Source: Diaphorobacter nitroreducens (GTDB taxonomy: Bacteria > Pseudomonadota > Gammaproteobacteria > Burkholderiales > Burkholderiaceae_C). From it: a stretch of DNA of 64,000 nucleotides. The stretch is taken from positions 310,001-374,000 of the forward strand of contig RJVL01000002.1 in NCBI GenBank assembly GCA_003755025.1, read 5' to 3'. The notes under the pieces are model-generated. The model saw only the letters and a program-made list of their open reading frames with translations, did no database searches and was not told the DNA's origin. The position numbers and the translations under genes are program-made. Positions 33,706 through 44,434 of the stretch are shown one piece after another (within the stretch, counting starts at the first letter, position 1; each line of letters opens with the position of its first letter).

Positions 33706-34110
33706 TCATTCCCTGATTTCTCGAAAGCTCGCGTAATGGTCGCTGGTGAAATAGCAGGCGTCCGGTGTGCGGGGAGCGCCCCCGCACACGATGCGCCGCG
33801 CTCCCCGGTGGCGCACGCCGGGCGTGCGCACCGTGTATTCGCGGTAATAGCCGCGTTTCTTCAGGGGGAGCAGACGCTCGCGGTTGCCGAATACCGAACC
33901 ATCCTTGTCGTACGGGAACGGCCCACCCTCATGGATCAGCGCATAGGTGGCCCGCCCCTGCGGGGGGAGCTCAGCCAGCGAGATGGGAGGGTTGGCGGCA
34001 GTGTCAGGGAGCTGCCGCGCGGACACCACCACGGGCGCAAGCGTGACCGCAGCACCCAGAACGCACGCCCCCATTGCCTTGTACGCCCGGATGGCGACAG
34101 CCTGCAACAT
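33706..34110 (-). CDS. Secreted barnase/RNase N1-type guanyl-specific ribonuclease
   Basis: The 134-residue protein has an N-terminal signal peptide (AMGACVLGAAVTLAPVVVSA) and a microbial-ribonuclease domain. Catalytic residues of the barnase/RNase Sa family are seen in order: Glu91 (YYREYTV), arginines 102-106 (RGARRIV) and His125 (FTSDHYASF). FPYDKDGSVFGNRERLLP matches the family substrate loop. It should cut single-stranded RNA after guanine once exported. The inhibitor gene follows downstream. Such pairs can serve nutrient scavenging or attack on competitors; the sequence does not say which. Confidence 0.9.
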   Translation of the reverse strand: MLQAVAIRAYKAMGACVLGAAVTLAPVVVSARQLPDTAANPPISLAELPPQGRATYALIHEGGPFPYDKDGSVFGNRERLLPLKKRGYYREYTVRTPGVRHRGARRIVCGGAPRTPDACYFTSDHYASFREIRE

Positions 34111-34189
34111 CCACTACACCTTTCAGAAACTACGGGTTAACCCGAAATTTCGACCCGCTAGTGTGACAAAAAGGCGCACATAAGGCAAG

Positions 34190-34212
34190 CGCCTGCCCAA
34201 AAAATGGGCAGG
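34190..34212. other. Inverted repeat between the ribonuclease gene and maeB
   Basis: GCCTGCCC-AAAAAA-TGGGCAGG forms a 7-bp stem. It lies downstream of maeB on the minus strand and upstream of the ribonuclease gene. Without a T-run it is only a candidate terminator or operator. Confidence 0.4.
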
Positions 34213-34264
34213 AACGAAGGGCAATTGTCAGCGCCCACTCGTAGAGCGGCGCTTGTCATGGCCG

Positions 34265-36574
34265 TTATCGGGCCGCGTTGGCATCCGCCACGGTGAGGGC
34301 GGTCATGTTGACGATGCGGCGCACCGTGGCGCTGGCGGTGAGAATGTGCACAGGCTCAGCCGCGCCCAGCAGCACCGGGCCAATGGCGATATTGCCGCCA
34401 GCGGCGGTCTTGAGCAGGTTGTAGGAGATGTTGGCCGCGTCGATGTTGGGCATGACCAGCAGGTTGGCGTCGCCCGCCAGCGTGCCATGGGGCATGAGGG
34501 CCGAGCGGGCCTTGCCGTCCAGCGCCACGTCGCCGTGCATTTCGCCGTCCGCCTCCAGCCAGGGCGCCTGCACGCGCAGCAGGTCCAGCGTCTGGCGCAT
34601 CTTCACCGCGCTGGGTTGGTTGCTGGACCCGAAGTTGGAGTGCGACAGCAACGCTGCCTTGGGCTTGATGCCAAAGCGCATCATCTCCTCGGCCGCCATG
34701 ATGGTGATCTCGGCGAGCTGCTCGGCCGTGGGGTCGTAGTTCACATGGGTGTCCACCACGAAGACCTGGCGATCGGGCAGCAGCAGGCCGTTCATGCAGG
34801 CGTAGGTGTTCACGCCGGCGCGCTTGCCGATCACCTGGTCGATGTACTGCAGATGGTGCGATGTGTGGCCCCAGGTGCCGCAGATCAGGCCGTCCACCTC
34901 GCCCTTGTGCAACAGCATCGAGCCGATCAGCGTCAGGCGCCGGCGCATCTCAATCTTGGCGATGGGCACCGTCACGCCCTTGCGCTCGGTCATGCGGTGG
35001 TAGGTCTGCCAGAAGTCGCGGTAGCGGTGGTCCTGCTCCACGTTGACCACGTCGTAGTCCTGGCCCTCTTTCAGGCGCAAGCCGAATTTCTCGATGCGCT
35101 GGGCGATGATGGCCGGGCGGCCAATGAGCGTGGGGCGCGCGATCTTCTCGTCCACCACGATCTGCGCGGCGCGCAGCACGCGCTCTTCCTCGCCCTCGGA
35201 GAAGGCTACGCGCTTCTTGGGAGCCACCTTGGCCGCCGTGAAGATCGGCTTCATCGTCGTGCCGGAGGCGTAGACGAAGGTCTGCAGATGGTCGCGGTAG
35301 GCGTCCATGTCGGCCACGGGGCGCTGCGCCACGCCGCTGTCGGCCGCGGCCTGCGCCACCGCCGGCGCGATCTTCATCATCAGGCGTGGGTCGAACGGCT
35401 TGGGAATCAGGTAGTCCGGGCCGAATGCCAGCGGCTCGCCGACATAGGCGGCAGCCACCACTTCGCTCTGCTCGGCCTGGGCCAGCTCGGCGATGGCATG
35501 AACGGCGGCGATCTCCATCTCGGTGGTGATCGTCGTGGCGCCGCAGTCCAGCGCGCCGCGGAAGATGTACGGGAAGCACAGGACGTTGTTGACCTGGTTC
35601 GGATAGTCGGTGCGGCCGGTGGCGATGATGGCGTCGTCGCGGACCGCCTTCACGTCTTCGGGCGAGATCTCGGGGTTGGGGTTGGCCAGCGCGAAGATCA
35701 GCGGGCGCGCGTTCATCTTGCGGACCATGTCTTGCTTGAGCACGCCGCCGGCCGACAGGCCGAGGAACACGTCGGCACCCTCGATCACCTCTGCCAGCGT
35801 GCGGGCGGACGTCTTCTGGGCGTATTGCACCTTGTCCTCGTCCATGAGCTCGGTGCGTCCTTCGTAGACCACGCCGGCCAGGTCAGTCACCCAGATGTTT
35901 TCCCGTGGAATGCCCAGCTTGACCAGCAGGCCCAGGCAGGCCAACGCGGCCGCGCCGGCGCCCGAGGTCACGAGCTTGATCTTCTTTGGGTCCTTGCCGG
36001 CCACCTTCAGGCCGTTGAGGATGGCGGCGCCTACGACGATGGCCGTGCCGTGCTGGTCGTCATGGAACACCGGAATGCTCATGCGCTCGCGCAGCTTGCG
36101 CTCGATGTAGAAGCAGTCTGGGGCCTTGATGTCTTCTAGGTTGATGCCACCGAACGTGGGCTCCAGCGAGGCAATGATCTCGATGAGCTTGTCCGGGTCC
36201 TTCTCGTTGATCTCGATGTCGAACACATCGATGCCCGAGAACTTCTTGAACAGGACGCCCTTGCCTTCCATCACCGGCTTGCCGGCCAGCGGGCCGATAT
36301 CGCCCAGGCCCAGCACGGCCGTGCCGTTGGTCACCACGCCGACCAGGTTGCCGCGGGCGGTGTAGCGGAAGGCAGCGGCGGGGTCCTTGACGATTTCTTC
36401 ACAGGGCGCGGCCACGCCGGGGGAATAGGCCAGTGCCAGGTCATGCTGATTGACCATCTGCTTGGTCGCAGCAATCGTGATCTTGCCGGGCTGGGGAAAC
36501 TCGTGATATTCGAGTGCGGCACGACGCAGCAGGGCGCGCTTGTCGGTAGGGTTGTGGGCCGTGTTGTCGGACAT
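34265..36574 (-). CDS. maeB: NADP-dependent malic enzyme with phosphotransacetylase-like domain
   Basis: MaeB converts malate to pyruvate and CO2, making NADPH. The 769-residue protein has an N-terminal malic-enzyme half ([49 protein letters not shown]) and a C-terminal half like phosphotransacetylase (about 440-769; [16 protein letters not shown]), which in MaeB is regulatory (acetyl-CoA) and not catalytic. ATG 36574 gives [16 protein letters not shown], of family length. Single gene; no partner. Confidence 0.95.
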   Translation of the reverse strand: MSDNTAHNPTDKRALLRRAALEYHEFPQPGKITIAATKQMVNQHDLALAYSPGVAAPCEEIVKDPAAAFRYTARGNLVGVVTNGTAVLGLGDIGPLAGKPVMEGKGVLFKKFSGIDVFDIEINEKDPDKLIEIIASLEPTFGGINLEDIKAPDCFYIERKLRERMSIPVFHDDQHGTAIVVGAAILNGLKVAGKDPKKIKLVTSGAGAAALACLGLLVKLGIPRENIWVTDLAGVVYEGRTELMDEDKVQYAQKTSARTLAEVIEGADVFLGLSAGGVLKQDMVRKMNARPLIFALANPNPEISPEDVKAVRDDAIIATGRTDYPNQVNNVLCFPYIFRGALDCGATTITTEMEIAAVHAIAELAQAEQSEVVAAAYVGEPLAFGPDYLIPKPFDPRLMMKIAPAVAQAAADSGVAQRPVADMDAYRDHLQTFVYASGTTMKPIFTAAKVAPKKRVAFSEGEEERVLRAAQIVVDEKIARPTLIGRPAIIAQRIEKFGLRLKEGQDYDVVNVEQDHRYRDFWQTYHRMTERKGVTVPIAKIEMRRRLTLIGSMLLHKGEVDGLICGTWGHTSHHLQYIDQVIGKRAGVNTYACMNGLLLPDRQVFVVDTHVNYDPTAEQLAEITIMAAEEMMRFGIKPKAALLSHSNFGSSNQPSAVKMRQTLDLLRVQAPWLEADGEMHGDVALDGKARSALMPHGTLAGDANLLVMPNIDAANISYNLLKTAAGGNIAIGPVLLGAAEPVHILTASATVRRIVNMTALTVADANAAR

Positions 36575-36740
36575 CAAGCGTCTCCAATCGTCAGCGAAGG
36601 CATGGCCGACGTGGCGGCATGCGAGCACTGCGCCCCGTCGGCGATATGTAAGGGGAGCCGATTGTAGGACGCGAGGCTGTCAGTCTGCCGTCAAGTGAAA
36701 CACTTGTGATCGCAGTGCAGGCAGTTCCATGTGCCGGTGT

Positions 36741-38207
36741 TCACGCCGGATCGAGCGGGTATACCGGCCGGCGCACCCGCTTGAAAGGGAACCGCGCATA
36801 GTCCGATGTGGTTACGCCCGGGCTGTCGCACTCGACGAGGCCCTCGGAAAGGGGCGTGAACACGGGCCGGCAGTACATCCGTGACTTGAGCAGCAGGAAC
36901 CGGAAGCGCGTGGGATCCAGCCCCACGCAGTGGAACACACCGAGGTCCCACGGCTCATGGGTCTGCTCGGACACCACGATCTGCGCGCTACCGGTATCGA
37001 ACAACACCGTGCGCCCCATATGGCAGCGCTGGCCCGTGTAGATCGGGCCCGTGACGGTGTAGCTGCCATCGCTCACGGCGCGCACCGTGCCGTGCAGGCG
37101 CAGTGGCTTCTTGTGCAGGCCGATGCGGTCGAGTGGCACCTTGTTGCCAAGGTCGACGTCCACCTCGCCACCCTCGCCGGCTGCGATGAGCCGGGCCACG
37201 GCCTCCGGGTCGCACAGAGGCCCCATGGCGATGCCGGTGAGGCCCCGCTCCAGCGCGGCCTGCAGCACGTCCATGGTGTCGCAGGTGCCGCCCGACATGC
37301 AGTTGTCGCCGTGGTCGAGCAGCAGCACGGGGCGGGTGGCGCCTTGTGCCATGTCCTGCGCGCGGCGCAGAGAGTCTTCCAATGGGTCGCTGCGGTAGAC
37401 ATATTCCGTCCGCCGCTGCCATATCTGCCGCGCCAGCCCGTCTACGGCATCCTGGGTGGCGGCCGCATCCTCCGCGCGGCAGGTGGCGACGACGCTCACG
37501 CAGGGTGCCTCGATGTCAGCCAGCGAGAAGCCGCCGAACACGGAGACGGCGGGCAGCCCGCTACGTTCGAGGCCGCGCGCGGCCTCCACGGCATCGCGCA
37601 TCGGGCCCTCAAGCGTGGTGCTGCGCAGCGTGTGGCTCATGAGCGGCAGGCGGTGCCAGCACACGCGAAAGTGCGCCTCGCCGCGCAGCATCTGCAGCAG
37701 CAGGCGACCTGCGTGCTCTCCGGTTTCGTACATGTCGATGTGCGGGTAGGTCTTGAAGCCCACCATCACGTCGGCGCTCTGCACCATCTGCTCGGTGATG
37801 TTGCCATGCAGGTCCAATGCCACGCCTATGGGCACGCCGGGCGCTGCAGCGCGCACGCGCGCGAGCAGATCGCCCTCCCCATCGTCGGTGTGCTCGGCCA
37901 CCATCGCGCCGTGCAGGTCGAGCAGGATGGCATCGGAGCCGGGAGCTGCCTCGACGATACGGCGCGTGAGCTCGTCGTAGGCCTTCGCGTGCACGGGACC
38001 GCTGGGGTTGGCCGTGGCGGACACGGGCGTGACCAGCGTGGCCCCCATCCTCTCGGCCAGGTCGATGAAGGCCGCCATGGCCGTGCGCATGCCCTTGTTG
38101 GCGCGCAAGGCCGCCTCGCCAAAAGCCGGCGAGAACGCCTCCAGGGGCGTGGGTACGGGCGAGAAGGTGTTGGTCTCGTGGTTGAGCCGTGCGATCAGGA
38201 TCTTCAT
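36741..38207 (-). CDS. M81 family metallopeptidase (MlrC-like)
   Basis: The 488-residue protein belongs to M81, named for microcystinase C (MlrC). Hallmarks: MKILIARLNHETNTFSP at the N-terminus, DAILLDLHGAMVAEHTDDGE and GVALDLHGNITEQMV (metal-binding Asp/His), LLLDHGDNCMSGGTCDT. It is not evidence for microcystin breakdown: M81 proteins are common beside amidohydrolases and ABC transporters, with unknown substrates. It overlaps the amidohydrolase upstream by ATGA and so belongs to the same operon. Confidence 0.88.
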   Translation of the reverse strand: MKILIARLNHETNTFSPVPTPLEAFSPAFGEAALRANKGMRTAMAAFIDLAERMGATLVTPVSATANPSGPVHAKAYDELTRRIVEAAPGSDAILLDLHGAMVAEHTDDGEGDLLARVRAAAPGVPIGVALDLHGNITEQMVQSADVMVGFKTYPHIDMYETGEHAGRLLLQMLRGEAHFRVCWHRLPLMSHTLRSTTLEGPMRDAVEAARGLERSGLPAVSVFGGFSLADIEAPCVSVVATCRAEDAAATQDAVDGLARQIWQRRTEYVYRSDPLEDSLRRAQDMAQGATRPVLLLDHGDNCMSGGTCDTMDVLQAALERGLTGIAMGPLCDPEAVARLIAAGEGGEVDVDLGNKVPLDRIGLHKKPLRLHGTVRAVSDGSYTVTGPIYTGQRCHMGRTVLFDTGSAQIVVSEQTHEPWDLGVFHCVGLDPTRFRFLLLKSRMYCRPVFTPLSEGLVECDSPGVTTSDYARFPFKRVRRPVYPLDPA

Positions 38208-39460
38208 GCCACCACCCCGGCACTGGCGAGCATGGCGCGCAGCAGCACGTTGCATCCGGCCTCCAGGTGGGCGGGATCTGCGTCTTCGATCTCGTTGTGG
38301 CTGATGCCGTCAGCGCAAGGCACGAAGACCATCGCCGCGGGCGCCACGCGCGCCACATAGACTGCGTCATGGCCCGCTCCGCTCACCACATCCATGCAGC
38401 TGTAGCCCAGGTCCGCGGCGTTGGCGCGCACGGCCTCCACCAAGTGCGGCGTGAACGGCTGCGGTGGGAAGTACACCACCTGCTCCACGTCGATGACCAG
38501 GCCGCGCTCGGCGGCGATGCGCGCGCAGGCGGCGCGCAGCGCGGCGTCCATGTCCAGCAGCTGGGCGTCGTCGGGCGCGCGCAGGTCCACGCTGAGCTTC
38601 ACGCGGCCCGGGATCACGTTGCGCGAGTTGGGATGCACCTCCAGCGAGCCCACCGTGCCGCGCGCATGCGGCAGGCGGTCCAGGGCGATGCGGTTGACCT
38701 CGGCCACCAGCGCACTCGCGGCCAGCAGCGCATCCTGGCGCAATTCCATGGGCGTGGGGCCGGCATGCGCCTCCATGCCCTGCACGGTGACGTCATACCA
38801 GCGCTGGCCCAGCGCCGCCTGCACCACGCCGATCACGCGTTCGTGGTTCTCCAGCACCGGGCCCTGCTCGATGTGCGCCTCGAAGTAGGCCCCCACGGCG
38901 GGTGCTGCGCCGGCCTGGCCCGCGTAGCCGATCGCGGCGAGGGCTTCGGCCACGCTCACGCCCTGGGCGTCACGCTGTGCAAGGGCATGCTCCAGCGTGA
39001 AGGCGCCCGCGAACACGCCCGAGCCCATCATCACGGGCACGAAGCGTGAGCCTTCCTCGTTGGTCCACACGGCGACCTCGATGGGCGCGCGGGTGCGCAC
39101 GCCAGCGGCATTGAGCGTGCGCACTACTTCCAGGCCGGCCATCACGCCGTAGTTGCCGTCGAACTTGCCGCCGGTGGGCTGGGTGTCGATGTGGCTGCCC
39201 GTCATCACCGGCGCCAGGCTGTCGTCCGCGCCTGCACGGCGCGCGAAGATGTTGCCGATGGCATCGATGCGGATGCTGCAGCCGGCCTCGCGCGCCCACT
39301 GCACGAAGAGGTCGCGGCCCTGGCGGTCCAGGTCGGTGAGGGCGATGCGGCACACGCCGCCCTTGGGGGTGCCGCCGATGCGCGCCAGGTCCATGAGCGA
39401 TTGCCACAGGCGTGCGCCGTCGATGCGCAGCGCGGTGGCGGGGGAGGTTTGCATGTCCAT
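38204..39460 (-). CDS. M20-type amidohydrolase (N-carbamoyl-amino-acid hydrolase/allantoate amidohydrolase family)
   Basis: The 418-residue zinc enzyme has the hydantoinase/carbamoylase signatures MTGSHIDTQPTGGKFDGNYG, VAVWTNEEGSRFVP, FEAHIEQGPVLE and a late metal-ligand His (SHNEIEDADP). Family members hydrolyse N-carbamoyl-L-amino acids, N-carbamoyl-beta-alanine or allantoate. ATG 39460 (MDMQTSPATAL) has AAGGA seven bases upstream; the GTG at 39475 is less likely. It ends in ATGA with the M81 gene. Beta-alanine catabolic genes about 6 kb away make N-carbamoyl-beta-alanine a reasonable guess. Confidence 0.88.
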   Translation of the reverse strand: MDMQTSPATALRIDGARLWQSLMDLARIGGTPKGGVCRIALTDLDRQGRDLFVQWAREAGCSIRIDAIGNIFARRAGADDSLAPVMTGSHIDTQPTGGKFDGNYGVMAGLEVVRTLNAAGVRTRAPIEVAVWTNEEGSRFVPVMMGSGVFAGAFTLEHALAQRDAQGVSVAEALAAIGYAGQAGAAPAVGAYFEAHIEQGPVLENHERVIGVVQAALGQRWYDVTVQGMEAHAGPTPMELRQDALLAASALVAEVNRIALDRLPHARGTVGSLEVHPNSRNVIPGRVKLSVDLRAPDDAQLLDMDAALRAACARIAAERGLVIDVEQVVYFPPQPFTPHLVEAVRANAADLGYSCMDVVSGAGHDAVYVARVAPAAMVFVPCADGISHNEIEDADPAHLEAGCNVLLRAMLASAGVVA

Positions 39461-39540
39461 GAGAGAGTCCTTCACTGCTGTTCGCAGCGCGATGCGGCCT
39501 CCGCGTTTGCTGGACGGGCCGCAGGGGCTGCCGTTGGATG

Positions 39541-40244
<704 letters not shown>

Positions 40245-40248
<4 letters not shown>

Positions 40249-41024
40249 GCCTTGCCTCCGGTGATCATGTTGCCCAGGTAGGCGCTGCGCACACGCTCGT
40301 CGTTGCGGATTTCGTGCGGCAGGCCCTCGGCGAGCACACGGCCTTGCTGCATTACGGTGATGGTGTCGGAGATGTCCATGACGATGCCCATGTTGTGTTC
40401 GATGAGCACCACGGTGTGCTCGTCCTTGAGGCCCTGGATCAGCCGCTTCATCTCCTCGAGGTCGTCGATGCCCATGCCCGAGGTCGGCTCGTCGAGGAAG
40501 ATCGCCTTCGGGCGCGCGGCCAGCGCCATGCCCACCTCCAGGCGCCGCTGCTGGCCATGCGAGAGATTGCCGGCGGGTGTGTCGGCGTAGCGCGCGAGGC
40601 CCAGGCGTTCGAGCACGCTGGCCACCGTGTCGGCGCAGGAGCGTCGGCCCTCGGGGGCGTTCCAGCAGTCCAGCGCCTTCTTGGGGGCCACACCCTGGGC
40701 GGCCAGGCGCAGGTTCTCGCGCACCGGCAGGGTGAGGAACAGGCTCGTGACCTGGAACGAGCGCGCCATGCCCCGGCGCACGCGCCGGTGGTCGGGCTCG
40801 CGCGTCACGTCGTGACCGTCGAACAGGATGCGCCCGCCGCTCACCTGCTTGGTCCCCGTGAGCATGTGGAACAGCGTGGTCTTGCCCGCCCCGTTGGGGC
40901 CGATCACCGAATGCACGGTGTTGGCGCGCACCTTGAGGTTTACGCCGCCCAGGGCGACGAACTTGTCGTAGCGTTTCTCGACGCCCTGGGCTTCGAGCAG
41001 GATGGGGGATGCGGTGGCGCTCAT
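40245..41024 (-). CDS. livG: ABC transporter ATP-binding protein, LivG type
   Basis: A 259-residue ATPase: GPNGAGKTTLFHMLTG, NLSHGQQRRLEVGMALA (signature with His instead of Gly, as is common in this family) and AIFLDEPTSGMGIDDLEE. ATG 41024 overlaps the livM stop (ATGA). Confidence 0.93.
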
Positions 41025-42043
41025 GCCTGGCCTCCCTGGGTGTTGGCCTGGGACGCCGCCCCGTTGCGTTGTGCGTCGGCCCCGCCGCCCTTGCGGCGCA
41101 GCAGGCTCCACAGAGACTCGCCCAGGCCCCACAGGCCGCGCTGCAGCCCCAGGCTGACGACCATCAGCACCACGCCCAACAGCAGCAGCCAGCGCGGCCA
41201 CAGGGTGGAGAGCCAGTCGCCCAGCAGCACATAGAACGCCGCGCCCAGCACCGAGGCCAGCAGGTTGCCCGTGCCACCGATCACGGTCATCACGAGGATC
41301 ATCTCGCTCGTGTGGTATTCGGCATTGGACAGCGGCGCGATGCCGGTCATCATGGCGTGCAGCGCGCCGGCCAGGCCGGTGACGGCGCCCGAGATCACGA
41401 AGGCCTGCAGCTTGAGCAGGCGCAGGTCATAGCCCACGGCCGCGGCGCGCTCCTCGTTGTCGCGCACGGCCAGCAGCGTACGGCCGAACACCGAGTCGCA
41501 CACGCGGCGCAGCAGCCAGAACGCCGCAAGAAACAGCACCGCGACAAAGCCGTAGTACTGCCAGGGCGAGTCCAGGGGCCACAACGTCTGGCCGGCCACG
41601 GCCAGCGAGGGACGCGGAATGTCGAGCAGGCCGTTGTCGCCGCCCGTGAGGCCCGTGGCGGTGTAGGCCAGAAAATAGAACATCTGCGCGAACGCGAGCG
41701 TGAGCATCACGAAGTAGGTGCCGCGCTGGCGGATGGCCACCCAGCCCACGATGGCTGCACCCGCGGCGCCCATGGCCACGGCGGCCAGCAGCGCCAGCGG
41801 CATGGGCAAGGTCCAGCGCGTGAGCAGCAGCGCGATGGTGTAGCTGCCCAGCCCGAAGAAGATGCCCTGCCCGAACGACAGCAGCCCGGTGTAGCCCAGC
41901 AGCAGGTTGCAGCCCATGGCGGCGAGCCCGAAGATCAGCACTTCGCTCGCGAGCGAGCCCGACTGCATGCACAGCGGCATGGCGACCACGATCGCCAGCG
42001 CGAGAAGGAAATGGGAATGTCTGGACATGTTCATCGTGTTCAT
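41021..42043 (-). CDS. livM: ABC transporter permease, LivM type
   Basis: A 340-residue inner-membrane permease with about nine helices and the family segment LLLGYTGLLSFGQGIFFGLG and QRGTYFVMLTLAFAQMFY, then the C-terminal loop EERAAAVGYDLRLLKLQAF. Three Met codons are near the start; ATG 42043 is chosen since it overlaps the livH stop (ATGA). Confidence 0.93.
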   Translation of the reverse strand: MNTMNMSRHSHFLLALAIVVAMPLCMQSGSLASEVLIFGLAAMGCNLLLGYTGLLSFGQGIFFGLGSYTIALLLTRWTLPMPLALLAAVAMGAAGAAIVGWVAIRQRGTYFVMLTLAFAQMFYFLAYTATGLTGGDNGLLDIPRPSLAVAGQTLWPLDSPWQYYGFVAVLFLAAFWLLRRVCDSVFGRTLLAVRDNEERAAAVGYDLRLLKLQAFVISGAVTGLAGALHAMMTGIAPLSNAEYHTSEMILVMTVIGGTGNLLASVLGAAFYVLLGDWLSTLWPRWLLLLGVVLMVVSLGLQRGLWGLGESLWSLLRRKGGGADAQRNGAASQANTQGGQA

Positions 42044-42900
42044 CCTTTGCGGCCCAGCAGGCCGTGGGGGCGCAGCAGCAGCACGGCAGCCATGGCCACG
42101 TAGATCATGAGACGAGCACCCTCGGGCCACAGCGTGCTCATCACGCTCTGCACGATGCCGATGAGCAGGCCGCCCACGAGCGCACCGCCGAAGCTGCCCA
42201 ACCCGCCCACGACCACGATCACGAAGGCCACGCCCAGGGCCTCGATGCCCATGAACGGCTCGGCGCCGCGGATCGGCGCCGCGAGCACGCCCGCCAGGGC
42301 CGCCGTGGCCGCGCCCAGCGCGAACACCAGGCTGAAGATGCGCAGCACGTTCAGGCCGAGCAGCGAAACCATCTCGGTCGACTCGCTGCCGGCGCGCACC
42401 GCGCTGCCCAGGCGCGTGCCTTCGAGCACCCACCACAGCAGTACCGCGAGCACGGCGGTGAAGCCGATCACGAACAACCGGTACTTCGGATAGACGAAGC
42501 TGCCCCACATCACCACGCCCTGCAGCAGGTCGGGGACGGCCACGCTGTCGCCCAGCGGCCCCCATTGCAGGATCACGAGTTCCTGCACCACGAGCGCGAG
42601 GCCCACGGTGATGATGATGTGGAACTCATGGGCCTTGGCGTACACATGGCGCAGCATGAGCTTCTCGGTGAACCAGCCGATCGCGCCCACGGCCAGCGGC
42701 ACCACGACCAGGGCGAGCCAGAAGCTCAGGCCCCAGCGTGTCATCTGGTAGCAGAAATACGCGCCCAGCAGGTAGAAGGCTCCGTGCGCGAAGTTCACGA
42801 AGCGCAGCAGGCCGAACACGATCGACAGGCCCACGGCCAACAGGAAATACAGCATGCCGATGCCGATCCCGTTGATGGTCTGTAGCAGGTAGATGCTCAT
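42040..42900 (-). CDS. livH: ABC transporter permease, LivH type
   Basis: A 286-residue permease with about eight helices: GIGMLYFLLAVGLSIVFGLL, FVNFAHGAFYLLGAY at the start and GAATAALAGVLAAPIRG, GGLGSFGGALVGGLLIGI toward the end are LivH signatures. It lies 83 bases after the binding protein, a gap filled by a palindromic repeat. Confidence 0.93.
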   Translation of the reverse strand: MSIYLLQTINGIGIGMLYFLLAVGLSIVFGLLRFVNFAHGAFYLLGAYFCYQMTRWGLSFWLALVVVPLAVGAIGWFTEKLMLRHVYAKAHEFHIIITVGLALVVQELVILQWGPLGDSVAVPDLLQGVVMWGSFVYPKYRLFVIGFTAVLAVLLWWVLEGTRLGSAVRAGSESTEMVSLLGLNVLRIFSLVFALGAATAALAGVLAAPIRGAEPFMGIEALGVAFVIVVVGGLGSFGGALVGGLLIGIVQSVMSTLWPEGARLMIYVAMAAVLLLRPHGLLGRKG

Positions 42901-42909
42901 ACTCGACTA

Positions 42910-42967
42910 TCAAAAAAATAGCTGCTAGCGCTTGCTGGTCAAGCGCTAGGTGGTCTTTTGGCTTGAG
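42910..42967. repeat. Palindromic repeat (AGCGCTTG family), complete copy
   Basis: TCAAAAAAATAGCTGCTAGC, GCTTGCTGGTCAAGCGCTAG, GTGGTCTTTTGGCTTGAG. It sits between the binding-protein gene and livH inside one operon, where it could adjust relative mRNA stability. Confidence 0.92.
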
Positions 42968-42983
42968 GCCCGGGGGCGGGCGG

Positions 42984-44189
42984 TCAGGCCAGCTTGCAGC
43001 CGGTGCGGTCGATGGGCAGGAACGACTTGCCGGAACTGACCACGTCCACGTAGTCGTCCTTGTTCTTCATCTTGGCCTTGGCCTTGCCCTTGAGCAGGTA
43101 GTAGTTCTTGAGCACCTGGTGGTCGGCCTTGCGCACTTCCTCCTCGCCCGTGAGGCCCTGGTACTTCATGCCCTCCAGGGCTGCCACCACGGCCTTCTGG
43201 TCCACCGTGCCGGCCTTGAGGATGGCGTCGAGGAGCAGCTTGGTGCAGATGTACGAACCCGCCAGGCTGTAGTTGGGGTTGGACTTGAACGCGGCCTGGG
43301 TGCGCTTGACCAGGTCCTGGTTGAGCGGCGTGTCCACCGTGTGCCAGTACTGCGCGCCGAAGTACACGCCATCGCACAGATCGGCGCCCAGCGATTCGAA
43401 CTGCTCCAGGCCCGAGGCCCAGGCGATCAGGATGGTCATGTTCTTGTGCATGCCAAAGCTGATGGCCTGGCGCAGCGCGTCGGACGACTGGGCGCCGAAG
43501 TTCAGCAGCAGCAGCACGTCGGGCTTGGCGGCCATGGCGTTGGTGAGGTAGCCGCTGAACTCCTTCTCGGTCAGCGAGTGGTAGCTGTTGCCCACGTGCT
43601 CGATGCCCTTTTCCTTGAAGATGTTCTTGGCAGCGGTCAGCAGGCCGTCGCCGAACACGTACTGCGGCGTGATGGTGTACCAGCGCTTGGCTTTCGGGTG
43701 CGCGTCGAGCAAGGGGCGCACGGTCTGCTCGATGGCGCCGAAGGTCGGTACCGACCAGCGGAACGTGGCGCCATTGCAGTCGGAGCCGGTGAGCTCGTCG
43801 GCCCCTGCGGTCGTGATGAAGATGCCGCCGGCCTTCTCGGCTTCCTTGCCCATGGCCAGCGCTTCTGACGACAGGATGCCGCCTGCGAAGAAGCGCGCGC
43901 CCTTTTGCTGAGCCGCCTCCTGCACCTTGCGCACCGCGGTGGCGGGCTTGCCTTCGGTATCGAGCAGCGTGTAGGCCAGCGGCCGGTCCAGGGCCTTGCC
44001 GTACTGCTCGATGGCGAGCTTCATTCCCAGGTCCGCGAACTTGCCGTTCGCGGCGAATGCGCCCGACATGGGCACGGGGCAGCCGAACTGGATCGCGTCC
44101 TTGGACTGTGCCCAGGCGCTGGCGCCCAAGCCCAGGGAGGCGGGCAGCGCGCCGAATGCGGAGAGTTGCAGGAGGTGACGTCGTTGCAT
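42984..44189 (-). CDS. ABC transporter substrate-binding protein, LivJ/amide type
   Basis: A 401-residue periplasmic protein with a signal peptide (MQRRHLLQLSAFGALPASLG, with Arg-Arg, perhaps Tat) and a Leu/Ile/Val-binding (Peripla_BP_6) fold: FGCPVPMSGAFAANGKFADL, GMKLAIEQYGK, IFITTAGADELTG. It starts the operon binding protein - livH - livM - livG - livF - amidohydrolase - M81. Given the hydrolases, the ligand may be an amide, carbamoyl compound or peptide. A FadR-type regulator is divergent. Confidence 0.9.
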   Translation of the reverse strand: MQRRHLLQLSAFGALPASLGLGASAWAQSKDAIQFGCPVPMSGAFAANGKFADLGMKLAIEQYGKALDRPLAYTLLDTEGKPATAVRKVQEAAQQKGARFFAGGILSSEALAMGKEAEKAGGIFITTAGADELTGSDCNGATFRWSVPTFGAIEQTVRPLLDAHPKAKRWYTITPQYVFGDGLLTAAKNIFKEKGIEHVGNSYHSLTEKEFSGYLTNAMAAKPDVLLLLNFGAQSSDALRQAISFGMHKNMTILIAWASGLEQFESLGADLCDGVYFGAQYWHTVDTPLNQDLVKRTQAAFKSNPNYSLAGSYICTKLLLDAILKAGTVDQKAVVAALEGMKYQGLTGEEEVRKADHQVLKNYYLLKGKAKAKMKNKDDYVDVVSSGKSFLPIDRTGCKLA

Positions 44190-44254
44190 AGGGGACTCCG
44201 TGGTGAGGCTGAAGAACAGTGGGTGGTACGGGTCTCAGAGCACGATGCATGCCA

Positions 44255-44313
44255 ATTTGTCGGAATGCGTGCACGCTCCTTAATTCATATTTATAGTGAC
44301 AAATAGAATGAAT
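44255..44313. promoter_or_regulatory. Divergent promoter/operator region with dyads
   Basis: Between the liv operon and the FadR-type regulator (44190-44434) are ATTTGTC (44255-44261) with GACAAAT (44298-44304), ATTCAT (44283-44288) with ATGAAT (44308-44313), and the palindrome GCGTGCACGC (44267-44276). This AT-rich patch contrasts with the rest and is the likely place for promoters and regulator binding. Confidence 0.45.
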
Positions 44314-44434
44314 ATGACGCGTACAAACCCTAGACGCTTCCGGCATGCCCCTGGGCGGTGCATACTGCACCACGACAGCGAACACCGGGGTGGCGGTGGT
44401 GGTACCGGACTATCCCGAGGAAAGACAACAAGCC

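Noticed and set aside
36691-36745. Cys/His-rich tail (WNCLHCDHKCFT) in another frame after the M81 gene
   Set aside because: Very short, overlaps the M81 end, no start codon or ribosome-binding site; probably chance.
36741-38207. Microcystin degradation (mlr) cluster because of the M81 protein
   Set aside because: No mlrA, mlrB or mlrD nearby; M81 proteins occur in many unrelated operons.
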